64,000 bases of DNA, from assembly GCA_019752535.1 (NCBI GenBank), contig JAIEMA010000004.1, positions 1-64,000 of the forward strand, in the 5' to 3' direction. The notes below the pieces were generated by a model, which made no database searches, had not been told where the DNA came from, and worked only from the letters and a program-made list of their open reading frames with translations. Shown one piece after another: positions 19,001 through 27,540 of this stretch. The position numbers were made by a program, and so were the translations under genes. This stretch comes from Bacteriovoracaceae bacterium (lineage in GTDB: Bacteria; Bdellovibrionota; Bacteriovoracia; Bacteriovoracales; Bacteriovoracaceae). Position 1 is the stretch's first letter, and each line of letters opens with the position of its first letter.

Positions 19001-19549
19001 GTGTCCCACAAGCTCACACTCTGGCCTTCTCAAGAAGTCTTAGACATTAATCCTGAAGAATCTCTTTTGATTCAGCTCAAAAAAGCTGGAAAAACCATTA
19101 AGTCGAGTTGTGGTGGCTGCGCGAGCTGTGGAGATTGTGTCATTGTCGTGAAGAGTGGAGAGTCAAACCTGACTTCCCCAACATTTGAAGAACTTCGTCT
19201 TTTAGGAAATGTTTTTCATATCACAAAAGAGCGACTCTCGTGCCAGACCAAACTCACAGGCGATGCTGTCATAGATATCAGTGCACATGAGAAAAAGAAG
19301 TCAAAAGTCACTGACGTGGTGTCAAAAAGCCCCACAGTAGTTGTTCGCAAGCGTGAAACCTTGCAAGAAATGGAGCGCAAAAGTCAGGAAAAAGATGAAG
19401 TAAAAAGGGAAGAGGATTGGTATCGTCACTGGGATAAAACAGAGCCGAAAGACGCTTCAAAGGCAAAACACTTAGGTGGTAACAAGCGTCCCAAGCCCTT
19501 TAGAGACATTGAAGAAAAAAAAGACCCTACTAAGGGTGATAACGAATAG
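19001..19549 (+). CDS. 2Fe-2S ferredoxin with charged C-terminal tail
   Basis: This 182-residue protein starts at GTG 19001 behind GAGGAG. Residues 1-95 form a 2Fe-2S ferredoxin domain with cluster cysteines C37, C43 and C46 (CGGCASCGDC) and C81, the adrenodoxin-like C-x5-C-x2-C...C spacing. The last ~85 residues are Lys/Glu/Asp-rich and probably disordered, an addition that normal ferredoxins lack. The protein should transfer electrons in the cytoplasm; its partners are not obvious locally. The gene lies 12 bases after the small PHA-like gene and 8 bases before the peptide transporter. Confidence 0.88.
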   Translation: MSHKLTLWPSQEVLDINPEESLLIQLKKAGKTIKSSCGGCASCGDCVIVVKSGESNLTSPTFEELRLLGNVFHITKERLSCQTKLTGDAVIDISAHEKKKSKVTDVVSKSPTVVVRKRETLQEMERKSQEKDEVKREEDWYRHWDKTEPKDASKAKHLGGNKRPKPFRDIEEKKDPTKGDNE

Positions 19550-19557
19550 GAGTATTC

Positions 19558-20946
19558 ATGAGCACCGCCGCAACAGCAACCCACCAGGGCAGCAAAGACG
19601 AGTCGCTAAGCAAGTTCCCTCCACAGATTAAGTTCATCGTGGGGAACGAAGCCTGTGAGCGCTACAGCTACTATGGCATGAAGTCGATTTTGGTCATTTT
19701 CATGATTCAAAAACTTCTTATGCAAGAAACTCAAGCGACTTGGGTTTATCACCAGTTCTCATCTCTATGTTACTTGTTCCCACTTCTTGGAGCTTTCATT
19801 TCAGACCGCTTCTTAGGAAAATACAAAACGATTCTTTATCTCTCTCTCGTTTACTGTTTAGGCCACGGAGTTTTAGCAGTATGGGAAAATGAAACTGGAC
19901 TCTATGTTGGTTTATTCCTTATCGCTTTAGGCTCTGGCGGTATTAAGCCTTGTGTGTCTGCTCACGTGGGTGACCAATTCAAGAAAGGTCAAGAAGCTCT
20001 TCTGGCGAAGGTCTTTAACTTGTTCTATTTCATGATCAATTTTGGTTCATTCTTCTCGACGATCATTACTCCATGGACACTTAAGCACTATGGGCCAAGT
20101 GTTGCGTTTGGTGTACCAGGTGTGTTGATGTTCCTTGCCACCATCATTTTCTGGATGGGTCGTAAGCAGTACATCCATGTTCCACCTACTAAATCTGATG
20201 GTAATGGCTTTTTAAGCGTCTTAAAGTCTGCACTCACTATGCCTTCAGTCGCTGGCAAAGGATTCTGGGAGAAAACTGAATCTAAGCACGGTAAAGATGC
20301 AGCCGAGGGCGCACAGTCAGTTTGGGGAATTACAAAAGTTTTCGCCGCTGTCTCTGTCTTCTGGGCTCTCTTTGATCAACACGGATCAAGCTGGGTGATT
20401 CAGGCCACAAAGATGGATCTTCTTTTCATGGGAATCCAATTCGAAGCTTCTCAGATCTCTGCGTGGAATCCAATCATGGTTATGGGTCTTATTCCCATTT
20501 TCACGATGGGTGTTTATCCAACGATCACAAAACTTGGCTTTGAGATGACTCCACTTCGTCGTATGACGATTGGTATGTTTGTCGCTGGTGCTGCTTTTGC
20601 GATGGCAGCCATGATTCAGCACACGCTTGATGCTGGCACACAGTTAAATGTGATGTGGCAGTTCTTCCCATACCTTGTTATGACGATTGCTGAAGTGATG
20701 GTCTCAATCACTGGTCTAGAGTTTGCTTATACCCAAGCTCCAAAGAGCATGAAGTCTTCAATTATGTCGATGTGGCTTTTAACTGTATTCTTCGGAAACC
20801 AGTTAGTGTCTTTCATTACAAAGATTGAACTCTTCCCGGTAGCGAGTGCAAACTACTTCTGGTTCTTTGCAGCTGTCATGGGAGCTTTCGCCATGATCTT
20901 CGCCTTTATGGCGAGCGGTTATAAAACGAAAAATTACATGAACTAA
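19558..20946 (+). CDS. Proton-dependent oligopeptide (POT) family transporter
   Basis: This 462-residue inner-membrane protein has 12 or more predicted spans. The N-terminal FIVGNEACERYSYYGMKSIL segment matches the POT ExxERFxYYG motif, which couples proton and peptide movement, and the second family signature appears as ALGSGGIKPCVSAHVGDQF. POT proteins import di- and tripeptides with protons. In a predator this would help take up digestion products, which is inferred. It ends the dut-ferredoxin run and is followed by a strong terminator. Confidence 0.93.
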   Translation: MSTAATATHQGSKDESLSKFPPQIKFIVGNEACERYSYYGMKSILVIFMIQKLLMQETQATWVYHQFSSLCYLFPLLGAFISDRFLGKYKTILYLSLVYCLGHGVLAVWENETGLYVGLFLIALGSGGIKPCVSAHVGDQFKKGQEALLAKVFNLFYFMINFGSFFSTIITPWTLKHYGPSVAFGVPGVLMFLATIIFWMGRKQYIHVPPTKSDGNGFLSVLKSALTMPSVAGKGFWEKTESKHGKDAAEGAQSVWGITKVFAAVSVFWALFDQHGSSWVIQATKMDLLFMGIQFEASQISAWNPIMVMGLIPIFTMGVYPTITKLGFEMTPLRRMTIGMFVAGAAFAMAAMIQHTLDAGTQLNVMWQFFPYLVMTIAEVMVSITGLEFAYTQAPKSMKSSIMSMWLLTVFFGNQLVSFITKIELFPVASANYFWFFAAVMGAFAMIFAFMASGYKTKNYMN

Positions 20947-20977
20947 AAAAAAAGCCCTCGAAAGAGGGCTTTTTTTA
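20942..20977. terminator. Bidirectional intrinsic terminator
   Basis: The stem AAAAGCCCTC/GAGGGCTTTT with a GAAA tetraloop is flanked by an A-run on one side and a T-run on the other. It can stop transcription from the POT gene (plus) and from the convergent lipoprotein gene (minus), whose stop codon lies in the T-run. Confidence 0.93.
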
Positions 20978-22642
20978 TTCACCTTCTTGAGGGAAGGCAG
21001 CGTTGGTTCTTGGAGTTGCAAAAACTGGATTAGAATCATTGGTGGCATCACAAACGCCAGTCGCTGAATTCGTGAACACAATATATTCATCCCAATCAAA
21101 AATGTCGTTAAACGAGCTATCTGTCACCGGGGTGAGTCCTAGGTATTCATTAGATGTAACAGGGGCTCCTGCATCCATTTTTGCACGAGTCGTAAACGAT
21201 CCAGCTGTATTGTAAACGTCTGAGACAAATTGCATGTCTTGAGTGGCCGCGGAGAAGTTTCTATTCCACTCGCGAACCGCTAAACGGATTCTGGCTTTCA
21301 AGTCATAGGATTTGTCTAAGCATTCAAAAGTATAGAATGGTTCTGCGCGCATGAAATTGACTGAGAATTTTCTTAATGTGTTGTTGTAAGCCAGAGAAGA
21401 GATGACTGATGACGGAAGTCCCGCTCTAAACGGATTGTCAGCGAGGATAACGACATCAAGCTGACCGTACGTTTCATCTTTTTCTTGGAGGACGGGAACA
21501 GTAGAGCCTAAGAATGAATAGTCATACATAACTTCAGGGACAAATGTTTTATCTGTGCTGAAGTTAGCTCTGGTATCAAAATTTGCAACGCCTGAACATT
21601 GGCGCATGAAATTGGCCTGGTAAATATTCGAATTATGATCCGGATATTTTGACTCAACGACCATCTCCGATGTGCCTTCTTCATTCTTAACAAATTGATT
21701 GATATAGCCCATCGGACCTTCGAGAGCAGCAGATTGACTTGAAGCAGCCGCTGTCAATTCAAGAGAAGGACCGCTTAAACAGTTTCTGACTCGACCACCG
21801 CATGAAGTGACTGTTGGAGAGCTACCAGTGGCCACGAGTGTGTCACTCACTGAATCAGCATTAGTATCAATGGCCGTAACGTTGATTTGATGGACATCCA
21901 TCTTTCCTTCATCGCAATTCACAGTCGAGTTATCGGCTAGGGTGTAATTGAATGAACATAACTTGCTTGCGCTATCAACATCGACCGGTACAGAGGCCGG
22001 ATTAAGATCGAGTGAGCCAAATGCCAGTGGTAGGGTTGATGTTGTGCCACCATTGTCATCAATATTGACATACTTATTGCATAACTCTGAAGCCAGTTTT
22101 GTCGCCGTTCCGCTATAGCTTGGAACAACTAAGGCTAAGAGAGCAGGTGAAGCTATAATCTCATCACTACATTTAAAATAGGCGACCTGTCTTTTTTGAC
22201 CATTCTGCCTGAGGCTGATACCTGGGAGAAATTTCCAATAACTAAAAGGCTTCGTGCGAATGTACTCACATGTCTTTGGATCGGTTTTAGCATTAACTGT
22301 AAAGCCGTTATAAAAAAGGGCAAACTCTTCAGCTTCTAAGAAACATGAAATATCTCTTGTTGAATCAAGAGATGAAGGAACATCGACAACCGATGAAACT
22401 TTACATTTCTCAGTGCTGATTTCGTTGGCTTTATGAAGTGAGTAACCTAAATACTCAGGTGGTAAGTTGTTAGCATTACCAAGCTCAAGCCAGAAATCAT
22501 TCGTTGTGGAACTTGTTGTCGTTGTTGTGGGTCCAGTGGCCGCAGAAGGATTGGAGAGCTCAGGAGCGATTTTCTCCTGACAGGCGCCCAGCAATGCCAG
22601 TGCACTGATCAAAATACTAGTTTTTAGTGGCCATGTTTTCAT
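20975..22642 (-). CDS. Lipoprotein of unknown function (555 aa)
   Basis: The start chosen is ATG 22642, with AAAGGA upstream; an in-frame GTG six codons earlier lies over that ribosome site. The N-terminus MKTWPLKTSILISALALLGAC is a lipoprotein signal with the acylated Cys in LLGAC. The mature part begins with a Ser/Thr-rich linker (a run of Thr and Ser near residues 40-50). The rest is rich in Asn, Asp and Thr and has many scattered cysteines, consistent with an outer-membrane surface or periplasmic protein. I do not recognise a domain. Confidence 0.78.
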   Translation of the reverse strand: MKTWPLKTSILISALALLGACQEKIAPELSNPSAATGPTTTTTSSTTNDFWLELGNANNLPPEYLGYSLHKANEISTEKCKVSSVVDVPSSLDSTRDISCFLEAEEFALFYNGFTVNAKTDPKTCEYIRTKPFSYWKFLPGISLRQNGQKRQVAYFKCSDEIIASPALLALVVPSYSGTATKLASELCNKYVNIDDNGGTTSTLPLAFGSLDLNPASVPVDVDSASKLCSFNYTLADNSTVNCDEGKMDVHQINVTAIDTNADSVSDTLVATGSSPTVTSCGGRVRNCLSGPSLELTAAASSQSAALEGPMGYINQFVKNEEGTSEMVVESKYPDHNSNIYQANFMRQCSGVANFDTRANFSTDKTFVPEVMYDYSFLGSTVPVLQEKDETYGQLDVVILADNPFRAGLPSSVISSLAYNNTLRKFSVNFMRAEPFYTFECLDKSYDLKARIRLAVREWNRNFSAATQDMQFVSDVYNTAGSFTTRAKMDAGAPVTSNEYLGLTPVTDSSFNDIFDWDEYIVFTNSATGVCDATNDSNPVFATPRTNAAFPQEGE

Positions 22643-22806
22643 AATGTGGCGTCCTTTCACCTATTTCCAATTCTTCCTATCGGATGAAATTATTTAGAGT
22701 TTAAGGTTGTCTGTGTGAAACCTTCCCTTTTTTAAGTTCCCCGAGTTAAACTGGTATAGAGTACTTGAAATTATTGTAATTCCAGACACTGATTGTCGGG
22801 GATAAA

Positions 22807-23697
22807 ATGCCTAAGTTTTCGAATCTACATCTCTCTCTTAAGCCTAACCCAATGCGAATTTGGGCTTTCATGGCAATCATTTGTGGCACTTTCTCTCTAT
22901 TCATAAATACAGCTCAAGCCGCAAGAGATGCCGTTGTCGTTCAAGATAAGGCCATCATTTGGTCGGATGCTCAAAGAACTTCTCCCCTAGGTTTTGCGCG
23001 AAGAGGGAAAATAATCAGAGTAGGCGATAAAGAGAGAGAGAGAGGCCAAGTGGTCCCTGTGATCATTTCTGGAAAGGTTGGCTATGTCGCGATTGAAGAT
23101 TTATCTTTTGAGGACACGAATAAAAAAGTGACTGATGAAGACATTATTCCCACTCGATTTAAGGAAGCGACCCAGGTGCGCTACGGAGAATATGTGGTGG
23201 GCTCGTACACTCGTTTTGCTTCTACAGAGTCGAAGAATTCTCAAGCGGGAAGAGTGGGCGATAACTGGAATTTTAATGGCGGTATGCTCAAGGGAGCGAT
23301 TGCCACCAGTAATGAGCGAATAGGATTAAATTTTCTTGGTGAGTATCTTTACACGGAAAATCAAGACGAGTCCTTTCGCGTTTTTGAGTTAGGAATGGGC
23401 GTCTCTTTGGCCTTGATCGATTTTAGAAGATTTAAAATTAGAGCGGAAGTGTTTGGGCTAGTCGTTCCTTGGTCGCAATACGAATCAAGACCATTGTTCA
23501 CCTTAAACGGCTATGGAGGGGGAGCTCTCGCTCAGGGAACTGGGACTATTTTCTTCACAGACAGTGTGGGTGTGGAAGTGGGATTTGGCTATCAAGCGTT
23601 GAAGATTTTTAACATTAAACGACCAAGTCCGTTTAAGCCTTTTAGCCCATTCTTTTCAGGTACACGCCTCAATGCAGGACTAGTTATTCGCTTTTAG
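22807..23697 (+). CDS. Exported protein with SH3-like segment and beta-barrel-like C-terminus
   Basis: This 296-residue protein has a signal peptide ending near INTAQA (residues ~1-38). Residues ~40-100 resemble a bacterial SH3 domain (VVVQDKAIIWSDAQRTSPLGF, then RRGKIIRVGDKERERGQVVPV and GKVGYVAIEDL). The second half has alternating aromatic strands and ends in a phenylalanine (GTRLNAGLVIRF), the usual C-terminal signature of outer-membrane barrels. It could therefore sit in the outer membrane with a periplasmic SH3 region. The GGGGATAAAATG region gives a good ribosome site for ATG 22807. It overlaps the convergent gene by 14 bases. Confidence 0.72.
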   Translation: MPKFSNLHLSLKPNPMRIWAFMAIICGTFSLFINTAQAARDAVVVQDKAIIWSDAQRTSPLGFARRGKIIRVGDKERERGQVVPVIISGKVGYVAIEDLSFEDTNKKVTDEDIIPTRFKEATQVRYGEYVVGSYTRFASTESKNSQAGRVGDNWNFNGGMLKGAIATSNERIGLNFLGEYLYTENQDESFRVFELGMGVSLALIDFRRFKIRAEVFGLVVPWSQYESRPLFTLNGYGGGALAQGTGTIFFTDSVGVEVGFGYQALKIFNIKRPSPFKPFSPFFSGTRLNAGLVIRF

Positions 23698-24277
23698 CGG
23701 GAAGACTCAAGAGTGCTTTAAGAGATTCAAGATCATTTTTTCGAGAGTGGCGATCCAGTTGGATTTCAATTCCCTGGGCTGCTTTAAGCCATAAAGTGAA
23801 ATACCCCTTATTTTGAAAACCAACTGCTTGCTCTCCTCCTTTGAGGCGGGCCACATTAGGCGCATCGAGATGGTGCAAAACAAGAAGTTCTAAGGCAGAA
23901 GCTTCAATGATTTTATTGAAGAAAGGAATTCCAAATAATTTATGCTGAATTTTAAATTGATTCTTTGTACGAGAAAGAATCTTCTCATAAAAAAAGAATC
24001 CCATTACGGTGAGAGGAAGTGAGATGAGAAAAATTTTTAAAGCCAAGGCCAAAAGTGCATCCGGTCCACCTAGGCTTGAGAGCTTCTCTAAGGGGTCTTT
24101 CACGGCAATCCAAAGAAAGAGAACAACTGTGAGCGAGGCAGCGGCATAGGCCCAAAAAATATAGGGAAGCCCATAGCTTCTCACAGTCACTGAATTCACC
24201 TCACCAAGAGGTGAGAGTTGGAGTTTGACGAAGTCAGTTTCTTCAGCAGAAACAGGAAAAGGATAGAGTAAGCCCAT
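23684..24277 (-). CDS. Inner-membrane protein of unknown function (197 aa)
   Basis: The protein has two clear membrane spans, ~37-58 (LPYIFWAYAAASLTVVLFLW) and ~75-98 (LLALALKIFLISLPLTVMGF), and a C-terminal cytoplasmic or periplasmic domain of ~95 residues with GIPFFNKIIEASALELLV. No family is recognised. It is 8 bases downstream of the C45-like hydrolase gene on the same strand, so the two are probably co-transcribed, and it may be its membrane partner. The 3' end overlaps the convergent barrel-protein gene by 14 bases. Confidence 0.7.
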   Translation of the reverse strand: MGLLYPFPVSAEETDFVKLQLSPLGEVNSVTVRSYGLPYIFWAYAAASLTVVLFLWIAVKDPLEKLSSLGGPDALLALALKIFLISLPLTVMGFFFYEKILSRTKNQFKIQHKLFGIPFFNKIIEASALELLVLHHLDAPNVARLKGGEQAVGFQNKGYFTLWLKAAQGIEIQLDRHSRKNDLESLKALLSLPAKSE

Positions 24278-24285
24278 AAGTCTTT

Positions 24286-25872
24286 TTAACTTAAGCTGCC
24301 TTCATTCGTCCAGGGAAGAAGTAGATCTTGCAGGTCTAGCCTTGCCTCAATTTTGTTAATTAATTGAGCTTTTGTTGATGTAGGCTTCATTAATAACTCT
24401 TCGCTCCAGCGGCGGAGGTTTTCTGGAAGATCAAGTGGAGTCACCGTCGCGACGAGATCTAAATCAAGTTCCAGTAAGAAGCGAAGAAAAAGAATAAAGG
24501 CCTTGTAGTGAGAGCTCTCTTGATTTAGAAGGCGCTGGCTTTGATGATAAAGCATTAAACGGTCACGCTTATTACTTAAATATTTCCACTGCCAAAAAGC
24601 CCAAACCCAAGAGCCTAGTTTAAAGGCTTCGCCATGAGCTTGACCCAGACCCATTTGAATATAATGAAAGGCAGCCGTTAATTCACCTAGGTCCATGTGC
24701 TTCTGGGCCAGGGAGTAGCAGTGAAACATTTTCCAAAGTTTTTTCTCTTCAGCAGGATAGTTTTGCGGGATTAAATCGTGAGTGCGCATTTCTGTTTGAA
24801 AAATATTTTGCCATCGGATGAGGGATCCCTGATTCCACATGGGAGGGAGACCAGCAATCATTTCAAAACTTCGTGTTGAAGGAGTTAAACACAGGGCCTG
24901 TAGAGTAGAGCTGGTAACGGCCGGAGCCTTAGAGTGTTGAAGTTTGTGAGCGCGAGTGAGTCTTAGAAGCGGATGATCTTTTGAATCACTTTTTAGTCTC
25001 TCAAAACACCACTGTCTTCTCTCTTGGCAAAATTGAGCAAATGATGAAGGCTCAGCGGGATCTCGCTCTTTGTTTTGTGCCAGAGGAATATTATTAAAAA
25101 CCATCAAGGGTGTTTCTTTTAAATCAGCGGTAAAGACATCAACCTGAGGTCCTCCGATATCCATGACTAACACATTGCCAGAGGCATCTAGGCAGTGAAG
25201 GCCCCAGAGCCTTTGAGATTTAAACGTCTTGAGATTTCTTCTCAACTCAATGAGATTTTTTGAATGCAACAACCCTTCAATGACTGCTTCACTGATTGGT
25301 CTTGAGTCATCAGGCTTTAGGGCCCTGTATTTTGCATGAAGAGCAATCGTCATTCCATTTGAGCTCATGGCCGTAAGAGGCAAAAAAACCAGACCAGGCA
25401 AGCAGACAAAAAAGAGTGACGTGTTGTTTGGAAGTTTTAAGAGAATTAATTCCTGCATATCTTCTGTCGTATGGGCCAGAGGCCAATCAAGAAGTCGCAA
25501 ATGCTGAGGCAGTTGAGTTTCCGGGTCCCAGTGAAAAACACTTGTGCAGCCAGGCAGAGAGCCTTTTAAGGCGTGATCTTCAATCTGTTCAAGAAACTTT
25601 AAATAGCGAGTGGAAGAGACTTCTAAGCCATCACAGTAGGCCTTGATCCACTGACCCCAAGAATTGTCAGGAAGAGTGACCTGCTCGGTTTTTCTCAATC
25701 GATTAGCGAATTCGAGAATTTGCTCTTTTACACTTTGATCACCATTCAATTTCTTAGATAGGGCAAAAAAAGCACTCTGATGCTTTTTCCCTAAGATATA
25801 GAAGTTTTCCTCTGGGTTTCCGATGAGACGGATAGGTTCAGGAATATTTGGCAAGGAGCCTCCGTATGACAA
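24286..25872 (-). CDS. C45-like N-terminal-nucleophile amidohydrolase/acyltransferase family protein
   Basis: The 528-residue protein has a GCTSVFHWDP segment around C109 followed by HLRLLDWPL, the pattern of the C45 acyl-CoA:6-aminopenicillanate acyltransferase-like Ntn hydrolases. In those enzymes this Cys becomes the catalytic residue after self-cleavage. Later conserved-looking parts are AMSSNGMTIALHAK and MVFNNIPLA. The C-terminal third is helical, TPR-like. Its natural substrate is unknown; the family cuts or forms amide bonds. Both candidate starts are TTG: 25872 (used here) or 25854, which has GGAGG 4 bases upstream. Its start region overlaps the divergent gene at 25866. Confidence 0.72.
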   Translation of the reverse strand: MSYGGSLPNIPEPIRLIGNPEENFYILGKKHQSAFFALSKKLNGDQSVKEQILEFANRLRKTEQVTLPDNSWGQWIKAYCDGLEVSSTRYLKFLEQIEDHALKGSLPGCTSVFHWDPETQLPQHLRLLDWPLAHTTEDMQELILLKLPNNTSLFFVCLPGLVFLPLTAMSSNGMTIALHAKYRALKPDDSRPISEAVIEGLLHSKNLIELRRNLKTFKSQRLWGLHCLDASGNVLVMDIGGPQVDVFTADLKETPLMVFNNIPLAQNKERDPAEPSSFAQFCQERRQWCFERLKSDSKDHPLLRLTRAHKLQHSKAPAVTSSTLQALCLTPSTRSFEMIAGLPPMWNQGSLIRWQNIFQTEMRTHDLIPQNYPAEEKKLWKMFHCYSLAQKHMDLGELTAAFHYIQMGLGQAHGEAFKLGSWVWAFWQWKYLSNKRDRLMLYHQSQRLLNQESSHYKAFILFLRFLLELDLDLVATVTPLDLPENLRRWSEELLMKPTSTKAQLINKIEARLDLQDLLLPWTNEGSLS

Positions 25873-26081
25873 CTTGGATGAATGACCCTCTTACAATCAC
25901 AATCTGCCTTGGTTTAGCCGTGTTACGTATTTACCTGGAAGTGATTAATTTTGATTTTGCACGCTTGCCAGTGACATCTAAAATGATGCCAAAAGAGCAG
26001 GCTCAACGCTTTCACAAAATGGGATTCTACTTCTCATTGGGTTATTTTATCACTTTCGCGCCAGGTATGCTGCTTTCTTAA
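25866..26081 (+). CDS. Small membrane protein (71 aa)
   Basis: The start is ATG 25866 with AAGGAG 7 bases upstream. The 71-residue product has two hydrophobic stretches (PLTITICLGLAVLRIYLEV and FYFSLGYFITFAPGMLLS) and a short basic loop between them, so it is predicted to be an inner-membrane hairpin protein. It is not recognised. Its first bases overlap the start of the divergent C45-like gene, so the two share one regulatory region. Confidence 0.68.
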   Translation: MTTWMNDPLTITICLGLAVLRIYLEVINFDFARLPVTSKMMPKEQAQRFHKMGFYFSLGYFITFAPGMLLS

Positions 26082-26087
26082 GAAATT

Positions 26088-27167
26088 TTAGCCTTCGTAG
26101 AAATCGACAAGCGGCAATAACCGATTAAGAAACTCGTATTTAAATCGACGCTGCTTCCATTTAGCGACCATCTCTTTGCGGCATCTGATGTGAATCCTGA
26201 CTCGACAGGGGCCAGCAATATCGGTGAGATTTTTGAGCTGATAGAACTTACTTAAAAATCTGAAATGCTGGCGATTGGTGAGTTTAAAGCCCTCATCTTT
26301 TTTGACCGAATTCCACACCACCCACGGGTCTTGTCTGCCCTGAAGCACTGAAGCAAGTGTAAGGTAGATAATAGTGTCGCTCTCAAAGCCATCTCCCACT
26401 AAGACTAATTCATCGGGTATGCCAGTCATTAAAAGAATATTCACGAGATGGTTGAGTTTATAAAAGCCTTGAGTCTTTAAATCTTTAGGGGCCAGCTCAC
26501 CTTCAAAAAGTGCAAACACACGACGGTAGTCTTTGAGATAAATATTGCTGGTAAATAATTGATTTCGATAGAGCCAGTCCCTAATGGCATTTTCATAAAA
26601 GTGAGGAGAGGCGGAGAGTACAAATGCATTATATCCATCAGTGATATAATTTTTTACAAGCTCAATAGAGTTTGGCACCGGTGGGAAATAACCTAGAGGC
26701 CTGCGAAGAGAGAGATAGAGCTCTCGCGGCGAGTGGTAGCGTGTATCGACTAACGTTTTATCAAAATCAGTGATGAGAATGCGCTTATGTTCACGCAGAT
26801 TTAAAGGAATAAAACTTCCGATCAAAAGATCAAGACCAGGATAGGTGCGAGTTTCAAAAAGCAAAAGTCTTGCGACCGGGCCTTCGACCGGGTGAGGTAT
26901 TCGAAGATTAAAGTCGCCAAAGGAATCTGAATCGTATTCGCGGTTCAGGAGTTCAACTCCATCTTTATCCATTCCTATAAGGCGCAGACGAAAGCGACGA
27001 GAACTTAAAAGACCTAAACTCTCAATAGGGCGAATGGGTGGTAATCCCGGGAGAGGATTTTGCCAGAATTGGTGACGCGCTTGTCTGGAATAAGAGAGTG
27101 AAGCACGCAAAGACAGGTGCTGCTCTGTAGAAATAGCGGTGATGTGTACTGGTTGCGGGCGTCGCAT
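26088..27167 (-). CDS. App1-like HAD-superfamily phosphatase (DUF2183)
   Basis: The 359-residue protein has an N-terminal beta-rich domain (residues ~20-130) and a C-terminal HAD-type domain. The nucleophile motif is ILITDFDKTLVDT (DxDxT), motif II is VLSASPHFYEN, and the acidic motif is LVGDGFESD. This arrangement matches the App1/DUF2183 family, whose yeast member is a phosphatidate phosphatase; bacterial substrates are not established. No signal peptide is visible, so it acts in the cytoplasm. It is divergent from the acylphosphatase gene 94 bases away. Confidence 0.8.
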   Translation of the reverse strand: MRRPQPVHITAISTEQHLSLRASLSYSRQARHQFWQNPLPGLPPIRPIESLGLLSSRRFRLRLIGMDKDGVELLNREYDSDSFGDFNLRIPHPVEGPVARLLLFETRTYPGLDLLIGSFIPLNLREHKRILITDFDKTLVDTRYHSPRELYLSLRRPLGYFPPVPNSIELVKNYITDGYNAFVLSASPHFYENAIRDWLYRNQLFTSNIYLKDYRRVFALFEGELAPKDLKTQGFYKLNHLVNILLMTGIPDELVLVGDGFESDTIIYLTLASVLQGRQDPWVVWNSVKKDEGFKLTNRQHFRFLSKFYQLKNLTDIAGPCRVRIHIRCRKEMVAKWKQRRFKYEFLNRLLPLVDFYEG

Positions 27168-27261
27168 TTACTCATTGTAGCGGCCTTTTCTCCATGGAGC
27201 ATAGTGACCTAGTTGCCCCGATGAAGATTTTAGGCCACAATCCTTTTTACTGGAGAATTTC

Positions 27262-27540
27262 ATGCTACAGATGCGACTAGTGATTAAGGGCAAAGTTCAA
27301 AGAGTGGGTTTTCGTTGGAGCGTGGTTGAACACGTGAAAAACGAAGGTCTTAAAGTTCATGGGCATGTTAAAAACCTTGCTGATGGATCTGTTGAATTAA
27401 TTGCTCAAGGTGATATTGAATCTTTAAAAGCCGTGCATCGTTTTGCTACTAATGGGCCAGAGAAAGCTGATGTGCGCGAGGTTCAAGAGGAAATTGAAGA
27501 AATTGAGCGGGCGAGTTTCACTGGTTTTACGATGGGCTAG
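27262..27540 (+). CDS. acyP: Acylphosphatase
   Basis: The 92-residue enzyme hydrolyses carboxyl-phosphate bonds in acyl phosphates. It has the phosphate-binding loop GKVQRVGFRW with the catalytic Arg, and the catalytic Asn in HVKNLADGSVEL; size and fold order match the family. ATG 27262 is preceded by TGGAGAATTTC, a good ribosome site. The stop overlaps the convergent Hsp20-fusion gene by 4 bases. Small cytosolic enzyme with no obvious local partner. Confidence 0.96.
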   Translation: MLQMRLVIKGKVQRVGFRWSVVEHVKNEGLKVHGHVKNLADGSVELIAQGDIESLKAVHRFATNGPEKADVREVQEEIEEIERASFTGFTMG

